NCBI GenBank assembly: GCA_046295655.1 | Contig: JBKBMT010000007.1 | Location: 1 to 59,005 of the forward strand | DNA: 59,005 nt | Direction: 5' to 3' | Source: JBKBMT01 sp046295655 | Lineage (GTDB): Bacteria > Pseudomonadota > Alphaproteobacteria > Rhodobacterales > Rhodobacteraceae | Shown here: positions 34,899 through 42,236 of the stretch, one piece after another | How positions within the stretch are numbered: the stretch's first letter is position 1 | How the letters are laid out: the number at the start of each line of letters is the position of its first letter | Notes under the pieces: generated by a model | Told to the model about the DNA's origin: nothing | Database searches by the model: none | Seen by the model: only the letters and a program-made list of their open reading frames with translations | Position numbers and translations under genes: made by a program

Positions 34899-35447
34899 AT
34901 GGCACGACTGGCCGCCTTCAACTTCCAGAAATGGATCGACGAACACCGGCACCTCCTGAAACCGCCGGTGGGCAACCAGATGGTGTTCAAGGATGCCGAC
35001 CTCATGGTGACGGTGGTCGGCGGTCCGAACAAGCGCACCGACTATCACGACGACCCGGTCGAGGAGTTCTTCTACCAGCTGAAGGGAGACATGCTGCTGA
35101 AGATCCACGATACGCAGTCGGGCGAATTCTATGACGTGCCGATCCGCGAGGGCGATGTGTTCCTGCTGCCGGCGCATGTCCGCCATTCGCCGCAGCGGCC
35201 GCAGGAAGGTTCCATCGGGCTGGTGATCGAACCGGCCCGCCCCGAAGGAGCGCTGGATGCGGTGGAGTGGTACTGCTTCGAGTGCAGCCATCTCGTCCAT
35301 CGCGCCGAGGTGGACCTCGAGTCGATCGTCGACGACCTGCCCCCGATCTACAAACGGTTCTACGAGGACACCCAGGCGCGAACCTGCCCGAACTGCGGCG
35401 CGTTGCATCCGGGCAAGGAACCACCCGAGGGATGGGTGAAGCTGTAA
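34899..35447 (+). CDS. 3-hydroxyanthranilate 3,4-dioxygenase
   Basis: Cupin Fe(II) dioxygenase that opens the ring of 3-hydroxyanthranilate to 2-amino-3-carboxymuconate semialdehyde. The 182-residue product begins FNFQKWIDEHRHLLKPPVGN, with the metal ligands in YHDDPVEEFFYQ (His50, Glu56) and in PAHVRHSP. The C-terminal rubredoxin-like iron site typical of bacterial enzymes is complete: CFEC (126, 129) and CPNC (163, 166). Length and motifs match the bacterial NbaC/HAAO type. The ring-cleavage product is handled elsewhere or by the adjacent lyase, since no ACMS decarboxylase is present. A related aminophenol substrate is possible. Confidence 0.9.
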   Translation: MARLAAFNFQKWIDEHRHLLKPPVGNQMVFKDADLMVTVVGGPNKRTDYHDDPVEEFFYQLKGDMLLKIHDTQSGEFYDVPIREGDVFLLPAHVRHSPQRPQEGSIGLVIEPARPEGALDAVEWYCFECSHLVHRAEVDLESIVDDLPPIYKRFYEDTQARTCPNCGALHPGKEPPEGWVKL

Positions 35448-35453
35448 AAAAAG

Positions 35454-35508
35454 TTCAAGTTTGAAGCGATCCGTGATATTTTATGCTTGAAATAATTTCG
35501 CGGATCGG
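35454..35508. promoter_or_regulatory. AT-rich promoter/operator region with nested palindromes before the ABC-transporter genes
   Basis: The 116 nt between the dioxygenase and the binding-protein gene are strikingly AT-rich for this genome. They hold TTCAA-GTT-TTGAA (35454-35466), the palindrome GAAAT-A-ATTTC (35490-35500), and an outer pair CGATCCG (35468-35474) / CGGATCG (35502-35508). This looks like a separate regulated promoter for the transporter, or a leader stem. The binding factor is unknown. Confidence 0.45.
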
Positions 35509-35563
35509 GAAAGCTGAACAAAACAACCGGCACCCGAAGGGGCCGATCAACCGGGAGACCAGA

Positions 35564-36721
35564 ATGAAGAAGCTGCTTGTCGCCACCAGTGTCGCCGCAC
35601 TGCTTGGCGTTCCTGCCTCGGCCGAGGCGCTGAAGATCGGCATGATCACCACGCTGTCGGGCCCCGGCGGCTATATCGGCGAACAGATCCGCGACGCGTT
35701 CCAGCTGCGCATCGACATGGAGGGCGGAAGCCTGGGCGGCGTGCCCGTCAACCTGATTGTCGAGGACGATGCGCTGAACCCGGGCCAGGGCCGGCAGGTC
35801 GCCGAGAAGTTCCTCGAGGACGAGGGGATCCGGCTGCTGACCGGGATCGTGTTCTCGAACGTGGCCGGCGCGGTCGTGCCCGAGGTGGTGGACAGCGGCG
35901 CGTTCTACATCAGCCCCAATGCCGGCCCCTCGAACCTTGCCGGCGCGGGCTGCCACGAGAACTATTTCGTGGTCTCCTGGCAGAACGACAGCCTGCACGA
36001 GGCGTCGGGCGCCGCGGCGAAGCTTCTGGGCTATACCCGCGCCGTTGCGCTGGCGCCCAACTATCAGGCCGGCAAGGATGCGATTGCCGGCTTCGCCCGT
36101 CTGTTCGAGGGCGAGGTGACCGAGATCTACACCCAGCTCGACCAGACCGACTATGCCGCCGAGATGGCGCAGATCCGCAGCCTGAACCCCGAGGTGGTGT
36201 TCCAGTTCCACCCCGGCGGCCTGGGCATCGCCTTCCTGCGGCAGTATGCGCAGGCGGGACTTCTGGGGGCCATCCCCAAGGTCGTGTCGGAGCCTTCCGT
36301 CGATGCGGTGATCCTGAATGCGGTCGGCGAGGCGGCGATCGGGCTGAAGTCCACCACCCACTGGAACACCGACTTCGACAACGACGCCAGCCGCGAATTC
36401 GTCGCCGCCTGGAAGGAGAAATACGGCGACAAGCCGCTGACCTACTATGCGCAGCAGTCCTATGACACCGCCCTGCTGATCTCGGCCGCACTGGCGCAGA
36501 CCGGCGGCATCGACGATGCCGATGCCTTCCGCGAGGCGCTGCGCACGGTGGAGTGGAACTCGACCCGCGGCGCGTTCGCCTGGGGTCCGAACCAGCACCC
36601 GGTGCAGAACTGGTACATGACCGAGATCGTCGCCGGCGAGGACGGCAAGCCGGTCGCCGTGACGCAGGAACTTCTGCGCGAGATGGTGGGCGACGTCTAC
36701 GCTGATCAGTGCAAGATGTGA
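35564..36721 (+). CDS. Branched-chain-amino-acid-type ABC transporter substrate-binding protein
   Basis: Periplasmic receptor of 385 residues for a Liv-type importer. A signal peptide (MKKLLVATSVAALLGVPASA) is followed by a type I periplasmic-binding fold: LKIGMITTLSGPGGYIGEQI, VEDDALNPGQGRQVAEKFLE, and FYISPNAGPSNLAGAGC, where ligand-contacting Ser/Asn residues are expected. Relatives within this family bind aromatic acids as well as Leu/Ile/Val; the position next to the dioxygenase suggests an aromatic ligand. Start chosen for the signal peptide and GGGAGA ribosome-binding site. A 12-bp stem-loop follows it, as often between abundant binding proteins and their permeases. Confidence 0.9.
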   Translation: MKKLLVATSVAALLGVPASAEALKIGMITTLSGPGGYIGEQIRDAFQLRIDMEGGSLGGVPVNLIVEDDALNPGQGRQVAEKFLEDEGIRLLTGIVFSNVAGAVVPEVVDSGAFYISPNAGPSNLAGAGCHENYFVVSWQNDSLHEASGAAAKLLGYTRAVALAPNYQAGKDAIAGFARLFEGEVTEIYTQLDQTDYAAEMAQIRSLNPEVVFQFHPGGLGIAFLRQYAQAGLLGAIPKVVSEPSVDAVILNAVGEAAIGLKSTTHWNTDFDNDASREFVAAWKEKYGDKPLTYYAQQSYDTALLISAALAQTGGIDDADAFREALRTVEWNSTRGAFAWGPNQHPVQNWYMTEIVAGEDGKPVAVTQELLREMVGDVYADQCKM

Positions 36722-36726
36722 CATCC

Positions 36727-36755
36727 TTCGGGCCGGGGCACGACCCCGGCCCGAA
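36727..36755. other. 12-bp perfect stem-loop after the binding-protein gene
   Basis: TTCGGGCCGGGG (36727-36738) and CCCCGGCCCGAA (36744-36755) flank a 5-nt loop, starting 6 nt after the binding-protein stop. There is no T-run, so it is more likely a 3'-end stabiliser or partial terminator that raises binding-protein mRNA over the permease genes, a common device in binding-protein transporters. Confidence 0.65.
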
Positions 36756-36824
36756 ACGGCTCCGGGCGCAGGCCCTGACCATCGTCGGGCAATTCCGGCA
36801 TCCCCCAACAGATCGGACAGGCGC

Positions 36825-37739
36825 ATGATCCTGTTTCTCGAACAGCTTCTGAACGGGCTGCAATACGGCGTCATGCTGTTCCTGCTGGCCGCAGGGCTCA
36901 CGCTGACCTTCGGCATCATGGGCGTGATCAACCTGGCACATGGCGCGCTCTACATGGTCGGCGCCTATGTGGGCACACTCGTCGCGCTTCAGACCGGCAG
37001 CTTCTGGATCGGCCTGCCGGCCGGCCTGGTGGCGGCAGCGATCACGGGGCTGGTGATCGAGGCGGTGGTGATCCGGCGGCTTTACGCCCGGGATCATCTC
37101 GACCAGGTGCTGGCCACCTTTGCGCTGATCCTGATCTTCAACGAGATCGTGGTCATCACCGTCGGCCGCCAGCCGGTCTTTACCGCGCTGCCCGAGGCGT
37201 TCTCCCACACCGTCGAGCTGATCCCCGGGCTGCTCTACCCGACCTACCGGCTGCTGATCATCGCCGCCGGTCTGCTGGTGGCGCTGGGGTTGTGGCTGCT
37301 GATCAACCGCACGCGGGTGGGCATGCTGGTGCGTGCCGGCGCCTCGAACCGCGAGATGGTGCGCGCGCTCGGGGTGGACATCCGCATGCTCTACACCGTG
37401 GTGTTCGGCCTTGGCGCCCTGCTCGCGGGGTTCGCGGGTTACATGGCCGGGCCGATCACCGCCGTCCAGGTCGGGATGGGCGAGCAGATCCTTCTGGCCA
37501 CATTCGTCGTCGTGGTCGTTGGCGGCGTCGGGTCGATCAAGGGCGCCTTCGTGGCAGGGCTCATGCTGGGCGTGATCGACACAATGCTGCGGGCCTTTCT
37601 GCCGACTGTCCTGCGCGGGGTCATGCCCGCGTCCGAGGCCGATGCGCTGGGCATCGGCATCGCCTCGATGGGGATCTACCTGATGATGGCCCTGGTCCTG
37701 CTGATCCGCCCGCGCGGCCTGTTCGCGGCGAGGGGCTGA
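36825..37739 (+). CDS. Liv-type ABC transporter permease (LivH-like)
   Basis: A 304-residue inner-membrane permease with about eight helices. It starts MILFLEQLLNGLQYGVMLFL and contains GITFGxx-like LTFGIMGVINLAHGALYMVG, the signature of LivH subunits. The cytoplasmic coupling loop with RAGASNREMVRALGVDIRML precedes helices ending ILLATFVVVVVGGVGSIKG. It pairs with the LivM-like subunit encoded 3 nt downstream. The long gap (103 nt) after the binding-protein gene holds the stem-loop. Confidence 0.92.
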   Translation: MILFLEQLLNGLQYGVMLFLLAAGLTLTFGIMGVINLAHGALYMVGAYVGTLVALQTGSFWIGLPAGLVAAAITGLVIEAVVIRRLYARDHLDQVLATFALILIFNEIVVITVGRQPVFTALPEAFSHTVELIPGLLYPTYRLLIIAAGLLVALGLWLLINRTRVGMLVRAGASNREMVRALGVDIRMLYTVVFGLGALLAGFAGYMAGPITAVQVGMGEQILLATFVVVVVGGVGSIKGAFVAGLMLGVIDTMLRAFLPTVLRGVMPASEADALGIGIASMGIYLMMALVLLIRPRGLFAARG

Positions 37740-37742
37740 GCG

Positions 37743-38729
37743 ATGATGCGAACCCTTCTTCTGATCCTCGGCCTGGCCTTCCTGGTGGCCGTGCCCTTCA
37801 TCGCACAGTGGCTGGGCCAGTCGGCGTTGACGGCGCTTGCGACGCGTATCCTGATCTATTCGATCGCGGCGGCCAGCCTGAACTTCATCCTCGGCTATGG
37901 GGGCATGGTCAGCTTCGGACATGCCGCCTTCTTCGGGATCGGTGGCTATACGGTGGGCATCATGTTCGTCCATGCCGCCGAGGGCACCCCGTTTCTCGGC
38001 CTTTTCCCCGGCTCGACCCAGCTTCTGGTGACGCTGCCCGCGGCAATCCTGATGTCGGGGATCGCAGCGGCGGCGATCGGGGCGCTGAGCCTCAGGACCG
38101 GCGGCGTGCAGTTCATCATGATCACGCTCGCCTTCGCGCAGATGCTGTTCTTCCTGTTCGTGTCGCTCAAGGCCTATGGCGGCGAGGACGGCATCATCAT
38201 CCGACGTCCGAACGAATTCCTGGGTCTCAACCTGCGCGACCGGATGACGATGTACTATGTCGCACTGGGCTTTGCGGTGGCCTTCTTCGCGATCCTGTGG
38301 CGGGTGATCCATTCGTCCTTCGGAACCGTGATCCGGGGCATCCGTCAGAACGAACGGCGGATGGCCGCCCTGGGCTTCGAACCCTATCGCTACAAGCTGG
38401 TGGCCTTCATATTGTCCGGCATGGGTGCGGGGCTTGCCGGGGCGCTGATGGCGAACTTCCTGCGCTTCACCTCGCCCGATCTCATGGCATGGACGAAATC
38501 GGGCGAGCTGATGATCATGGTGATCCTGGGCGGGCTTGGAACCTTCCTCGGGCCCCTGTTCGGCGCAACCGCCTTCCTGGTGCTGGAAAACTACCTGTCC
38601 GGCGCAACCGAACACTGGAAGCTCGGCCTGGGCATCGTGCTTCTGCTTCTGGTGCTGGGCACCAAGGGCGGGATCGCGGCGCTTGGCGCCCGGATTGCCG
38701 GACTGCTGCGCCGGAGGGCGACGGGATGA
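37743..38729 (+). CDS. Liv-type ABC transporter permease (LivM-like)
   Basis: A 328-residue permease, second membrane subunit of the importer. Typical segments are LATRILIYSIAAASLNFILG, YGGMVSFGHAAFFGIGGYTV (LivM signature) and the coupling-loop sequence IRGIRQNERRMAALGFEPYR. The C-terminal helices include LMIMVILGGLGTFLGPLFGA. Two adjacent ATG codons (37743, 37746) could start it. The stop overlaps the ATG of the first ATPase gene (ATGA). Confidence 0.92.
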   Translation: MMRTLLLILGLAFLVAVPFIAQWLGQSALTALATRILIYSIAAASLNFILGYGGMVSFGHAAFFGIGGYTVGIMFVHAAEGTPFLGLFPGSTQLLVTLPAAILMSGIAAAAIGALSLRTGGVQFIMITLAFAQMLFFLFVSLKAYGGEDGIIIRRPNEFLGLNLRDRMTMYYVALGFAVAFFAILWRVIHSSFGTVIRGIRQNERRMAALGFEPYRYKLVAFILSGMGAGLAGALMANFLRFTSPDLMAWTKSGELMIMVILGGLGTFLGPLFGATAFLVLENYLSGATEHWKLGLGIVLLLLVLGTKGGIAALGARIAGLLRRRATG

Positions 38730-39481
38730 CCGCGATCCTTGAAATCGAGGGGCTGGTCAAGCGCTTCGGCGGGCTGCTGGCAACCGATCACGTCAACCTC
38801 ACCGTCAACACCGGCGAGATCCATGCGCTGATCGGGCCGAACGGGGCGGGGAAATCGACGCTGATCAACCAGATCTGCGGCGAATTGGCCCCGAACGAGG
38901 GCCGTATCCGGCTGGCGCGGCAGGACATCACCCGGCTGCCGGTGCCCGACCGGGTGGCAATGGGGCTGGGACGGACGTTCCAGATCGTCAGCCTGCTGAA
39001 CGATTCGACCGTGCGCGAGAACATTGCCATGGCCGTTCAGGCGCGCGAGGGCCACAACTTCCGCATCTGGGATTCGGTGCGCCGGCGCCGGGTGCTGTGG
39101 AACGAAGCCGATGCACTGCTGGCCGGCACGCCGCTGGAATATCGCGCGAACGTGCAGGTCGCGGGTCTCAGCCATGGCGAGAAGAAGCAGCTCGAGCTTC
39201 TGGTCGCCTTGGCGCGCAAGCCGCGGATCCTTCTGCTGGACGAGCCGATGGCCGGCCTTGGCCATGCCGAGAGCCAGGAAATGATCGGCCGCCTGCGTGA
39301 GATCGGCCGGACCACACCGATGCTGCTGGTCGAACACGACATGGAGGCGGTCTTTGCCCTGGCGCACCGGATTTCGGTGCTGGTCTACGGCCGGGTGATT
39401 GCCCAAGGCAGCGCCGACGAGATCCGCGGCAACCCCGAGGTCCGCGAGGCCTATCTGGGCGAGGAGGACGCGGAATGCTGA
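38726..39481 (+). CDS. Liv-type ABC transporter ATPase (LivG-like)
   Basis: A 251-residue ATP-binding subunit. Walker A is GPNGAGKS, the signature loop is LSHGEKKQLE, Walker B ILLLDEPMAGL, and the switch His is in LLVEHDME. The LivG subfamily is shown by VKRFGGLLATDHVNLTVN and GLGRTFQIVSLL. Its signature motif has His in place of the second Gly of LSGGE (LSHGE), as in some relatives. It overlaps livM by 4 nt and livF by 7 nt, so the set is one tightly coupled operon. Confidence 0.93.
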   Translation: MTAILEIEGLVKRFGGLLATDHVNLTVNTGEIHALIGPNGAGKSTLINQICGELAPNEGRIRLARQDITRLPVPDRVAMGLGRTFQIVSLLNDSTVRENIAMAVQAREGHNFRIWDSVRRRRVLWNEADALLAGTPLEYRANVQVAGLSHGEKKQLELLVALARKPRILLLDEPMAGLGHAESQEMIGRLREIGRTTPMLLVEHDMEAVFALAHRISVLVYGRVIAQGSADEIRGNPEVREAYLGEEDAEC

Positions 39482-40176
39482 CCATCGCCAACCTTCAGGC
39501 CGCCTATGGCGCAAGCCAGGTGCTGTTCGACGTCTCGCTGGAGATCCGCGAGGGCGAGGTCGTGACGCTCCTCGGTCGCAACGGGATGGGCAAGACGACC
39601 ACCGTGCGGTCTGTCATGGGCCTTCTGTCGCCGCGCGGCGGCACGGTGGAACTGGAAGGCCGCCGCATCGCGGGCCTGACACCCGAACGGATCGCGCGGA
39701 TGGGCGCCGGGCTGGTGCCCGAGGGGCGGCAGGTATTTCCGAACCTGACCGTGCGCGAGAACCTCGTTGCCACCGCGGCCAACCGGACGAACCGTCCCGA
39801 ACCCTGGACGCTCGAGCGGGTCTATTCCCTGTTCCCGCGGCTGAGCGAGCGCGCCGGCCAGATGGCCAACACCCTGTCGGGGGGCGAGCAGCAGATGCTG
39901 GCGGTCGGACGCGCGCTGATGACCAACCCTCGGCTGCTGATCCTCGACGAGGCGACCGAAGGTCTGGCACCGGTGATCCGCGCCGAGATATGGGGGGTCA
40001 TCGAACGGCTCAAGTCGCAAGGCCAGTCGATCCTGCTGATCGACAAGAATCTCGGGGTTCTCAAGCGCCTGGCGGACCGGCACTACATCATCGAGAAGGG
40101 GCGCACGGTCTGGTCTGGTTCGGGCGCCGATCTCGATCGGGATGCTGCCCGGGTGCAGGGCTGGGTCGGTGTCTGA
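39475..40176 (+). CDS. Liv-type ABC transporter ATPase (LivF-like)
   Basis: A 233-residue ATP-binding subunit. It contains Walker A GRNGMGKT, the Q-loop region, LSGGEQQMLAVGRALMTNP as signature, Walker B LLILDEATEGL and the LivF-type AGLVPEGRQVFPNLTVREN. The usual switch His after Walker B is replaced: ILLIDKNLG stands where family members have a xxVEQN/H stretch, which is also common in LivF. It starts 7 nt before the LivG stop and is followed 45 nt later by the formamidase-like gene. Confidence 0.93.
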   Translation: MLTIANLQAAYGASQVLFDVSLEIREGEVVTLLGRNGMGKTTTVRSVMGLLSPRGGTVELEGRRIAGLTPERIARMGAGLVPEGRQVFPNLTVRENLVATAANRTNRPEPWTLERVYSLFPRLSERAGQMANTLSGGEQQMLAVGRALMTNPRLLILDEATEGLAPVIRAEIWGVIERLKSQGQSILLIDKNLGVLKRLADRHYIIEKGRTVWSGSGADLDRDAARVQGWVGV

Positions 40177-40221
40177 GCCCCGGCACGCGCAGTCGCGTAT
40201 CGGCGGCGGGACCGCAGACCG

Positions 40222-41097
40222 ATGACGCAATCGCACCCGGATCCGGACAGCCTGGTCGCCGAGGCGGACTGGCCGCGCGACAGGCTCGATGCCGACTATA
40301 CCGCGCGACTGACCTGCACGGCGGCGGAATTCGAGCGGATCATCGGCGACTATGCCCGGTTGTCGCGGACGGCGCAGGCGCTTGCCGGGGCGCGATGCGG
40401 GCTGGAGTATGATGCGGCAAGCGGCGAGCGGTTCGATCTGTTCGGCACCGGACCCGGCCAGGCGCGCCCCTGTTTCGTGTTCATCCATGGCGGATACTGG
40501 CGGGCTCTGTCGCGCGATGCTTCGTCCTTCATGGCCCCGATGCTGGCCGCACGCGGGATCGCCTGTGCGGTGCCGGACTATTCGCTGGCCCCGGATGCCC
40601 GGATCGGCGAGATCGTGCGGCAATGCCGGGCCTTCGTTACCCACCTCTGGATGAACGCCGCGGATCTCGGCATCGACCGCACGCGGATCGTTGTCGGGGG
40701 GTCGTCGGCCGGCGGGCATCTTGCGGCAGCTGTGGCAAGCGGGGGCTGGCAGCGGGCGGCTGGCCTTCCGGCCCAGCCGCTTGCCGGGCTTCTGCCGGTA
40801 TCGGGCCTGTTCGAGCTTGCCCCCCTCGCCGCCAGCCACGTTCAGGACTGGATGCGGTTCACTCCGGACGAGATCGCCGACTTCAGCCCGCTGCGGCATC
40901 CGCCCGAGGGTTCCTTGCGGGCAACCGTCGCGCTGGCAAGGGGCGAGACACCCGGCTTTGCGCGCCAGAGCGCGGCCTATGCCGGGCTGATCGGGGCACC
41001 GCTCCTGACCGTGCCGGGCCGCAACCACTTCGACGTGGTGCTGGACCTTTGCGACCCGGAAACCGCTCTGGCCCGGGCATTGCTGGCATTGTTCTAG
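40222..41097 (+). CDS. Alpha/beta hydrolase, kynurenine-formamidase-like
   Basis: A 291-residue alpha/beta-hydrolase resembling arylformamidases, which hydrolyse N-formylkynurenine. The oxyanion motif HGGYW starts at residue 89, the nucleophile elbow GSSAG places Ser162, and the catalytic His is in NHFDVVLDL near the C-terminus. The N-terminal YTARLTCTAAEFERIIGDYA is also typical. The HGGYW sequence points to this group within the HGG-type esterases, but other acyl or N-formyl substrates are possible. It is last in the cluster, which already contains a hydroxyanthranilate dioxygenase, so an amide- or formamide-cleaving step on an aromatic amine is the likely role. Its stop overlaps convergent zapE. 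Confidence 0.82.
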   Translation: MTQSHPDPDSLVAEADWPRDRLDADYTARLTCTAAEFERIIGDYARLSRTAQALAGARCGLEYDAASGERFDLFGTGPGQARPCFVFIHGGYWRALSRDASSFMAPMLAARGIACAVPDYSLAPDARIGEIVRQCRAFVTHLWMNAADLGIDRTRIVVGGSSAGGHLAAAVASGGWQRAAGLPAQPLAGLLPVSGLFELAPLAASHVQDWMRFTPDEIADFSPLRHPPEGSLRATVALARGETPGFARQSAAYAGLIGAPLLTVPGRNHFDVVLDLCDPETALARALLALF

Positions 41098-42206
41098 GGG
41101 CCGGTCAGCGACGCCCCGCCCCAATCCACGCCCTGCATTTCGCGCAGGCGACTGGCGGTCCGTTCGAACTCGAAACTGCCGGCGCCCTCGAGATACAGCC
41201 GTTCCGGCTCGTCCGCGGCCGAGGCCACCAGTCGCACTCGCGCTTCGTAAAGCGTGTCGATCAGCGTGACGAACCGCTTCGCCTCGTTGTAGTTCGCGGC
41301 CGAAAGGCGGGGGATGTCCTCGACGATCAGCACGCGCAGCGCCCTCGCCATCGCCAGATAGTCGGCCGGCCCCAGCGGCCTGCCGCAAAGTTCCCAGAAC
41401 GAGCCCCGGGCCACGCCGCCGTGAAACCGCTCCAGCACCGTCTCGCGGCCGTTCACGGCGAGTCGCAGCGGCGCGCCGGCGGCTCCGCCGGTCAGGTCGC
41501 GCCAGATCGAATCGATCGCGGCGCGGGCATCGCTGCCCGCAGGGGTGAACCAGACCTGCGCCCCGGCAAGCCGGTGCTGACGATAGTCGCCCTCGCTTTC
41601 CAGCTCGATCACCTGCATCCGCTCGCGCAGCAGCGCGATGAAGGGCAGGAACAGCTGCCGGTTCAGCCCGTCCTTGTACAGATCCTCGGGCGGACGGTTC
41701 GACGTGGTGACGATCAGCACGCCGGCCTGCATCAGCATCTGGAAAAGTCGTCCGACCACCATCGCATCGGTAATGTCGGTGATCTGCATCTCGTCGAAGG
41801 CCAGCAGCCGCACGTCCTTTGCCACCTCGGCCGCAAAAGGCGCCAGCGCGTCCTCGACACCGCGCTTGCGGGCCTCGTGCATGGCCCGGTGGACCTCCTG
41901 CATGAAGGCGTGGAAATGGACCCGGCGCTTCTGAGGCATCTCGACCGCCTCGACGAACAGATCCATCAGCATCGACTTGCCGCGCCCAACCCCACCCCAG
42001 AGGTAGAGACCGCGCGGCAGCCCGGCCGGGCGGCGCATGAACCCCGCCAGCAGGCCCCTGGGGCGCGCCGACTGCTGTTCCAGCCAGTCCCGCAGGTCCT
42101 GGAGCAGCGGCAGCACCGCACGCTGCGCAGGATCCGGGCGGATCCGCCCCTCGGCGACACGGGCGTCGTAGATCTGGGTCAGGCTCGCCGGCATGACGCC
42201 GGCCAT
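41094..42206 (-). CDS. zapE: AFG1/ZapE-type ATPase
   Basis: A 370-residue P-loop ATPase of the AFG1 family; E. coli ZapE acts at the Z-ring and family members help membrane-protein quality control. Walker A is GGVGRGKS (71-78) and Walker B LLAFDEMQ (about 145-152), followed by ITDAMVVGRLFQML and the sensor-like TSNRPPEDLYKDGLNR. The C-terminus (YNEAKRFVTLIDTLYE, DEPERLY) is conserved in the family. Two ATG candidates (42206, 42194) exist, neither with a clear ribosome-binding site. The stop codons of this gene and the formamidase-like gene overlap by 4 nt. Confidence 0.9.
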   Translation of the reverse strand: MAGVMPASLTQIYDARVAEGRIRPDPAQRAVLPLLQDLRDWLEQQSARPRGLLAGFMRRPAGLPRGLYLWGGVGRGKSMLMDLFVEAVEMPQKRRVHFHAFMQEVHRAMHEARKRGVEDALAPFAAEVAKDVRLLAFDEMQITDITDAMVVGRLFQMLMQAGVLIVTTSNRPPEDLYKDGLNRQLFLPFIALLRERMQVIELESEGDYRQHRLAGAQVWFTPAGSDARAAIDSIWRDLTGGAAGAPLRLAVNGRETVLERFHGGVARGSFWELCGRPLGPADYLAMARALRVLIVEDIPRLSAANYNEAKRFVTLIDTLYEARVRLVASAADEPERLYLEGAGSFEFERTASRLREMQGVDWGGASLTGP

Positions 42207-42236
42207 AACGCGGAGGCGCGGCGGCGAAAAGCCCCG

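Noticed and set aside
35910..38615. Open frame of about 900 codons antisense to the Liv transporter genes
   Set aside because: His/Gln/Asp-rich low-complexity translation with no family match; the plus-strand genes are certain.
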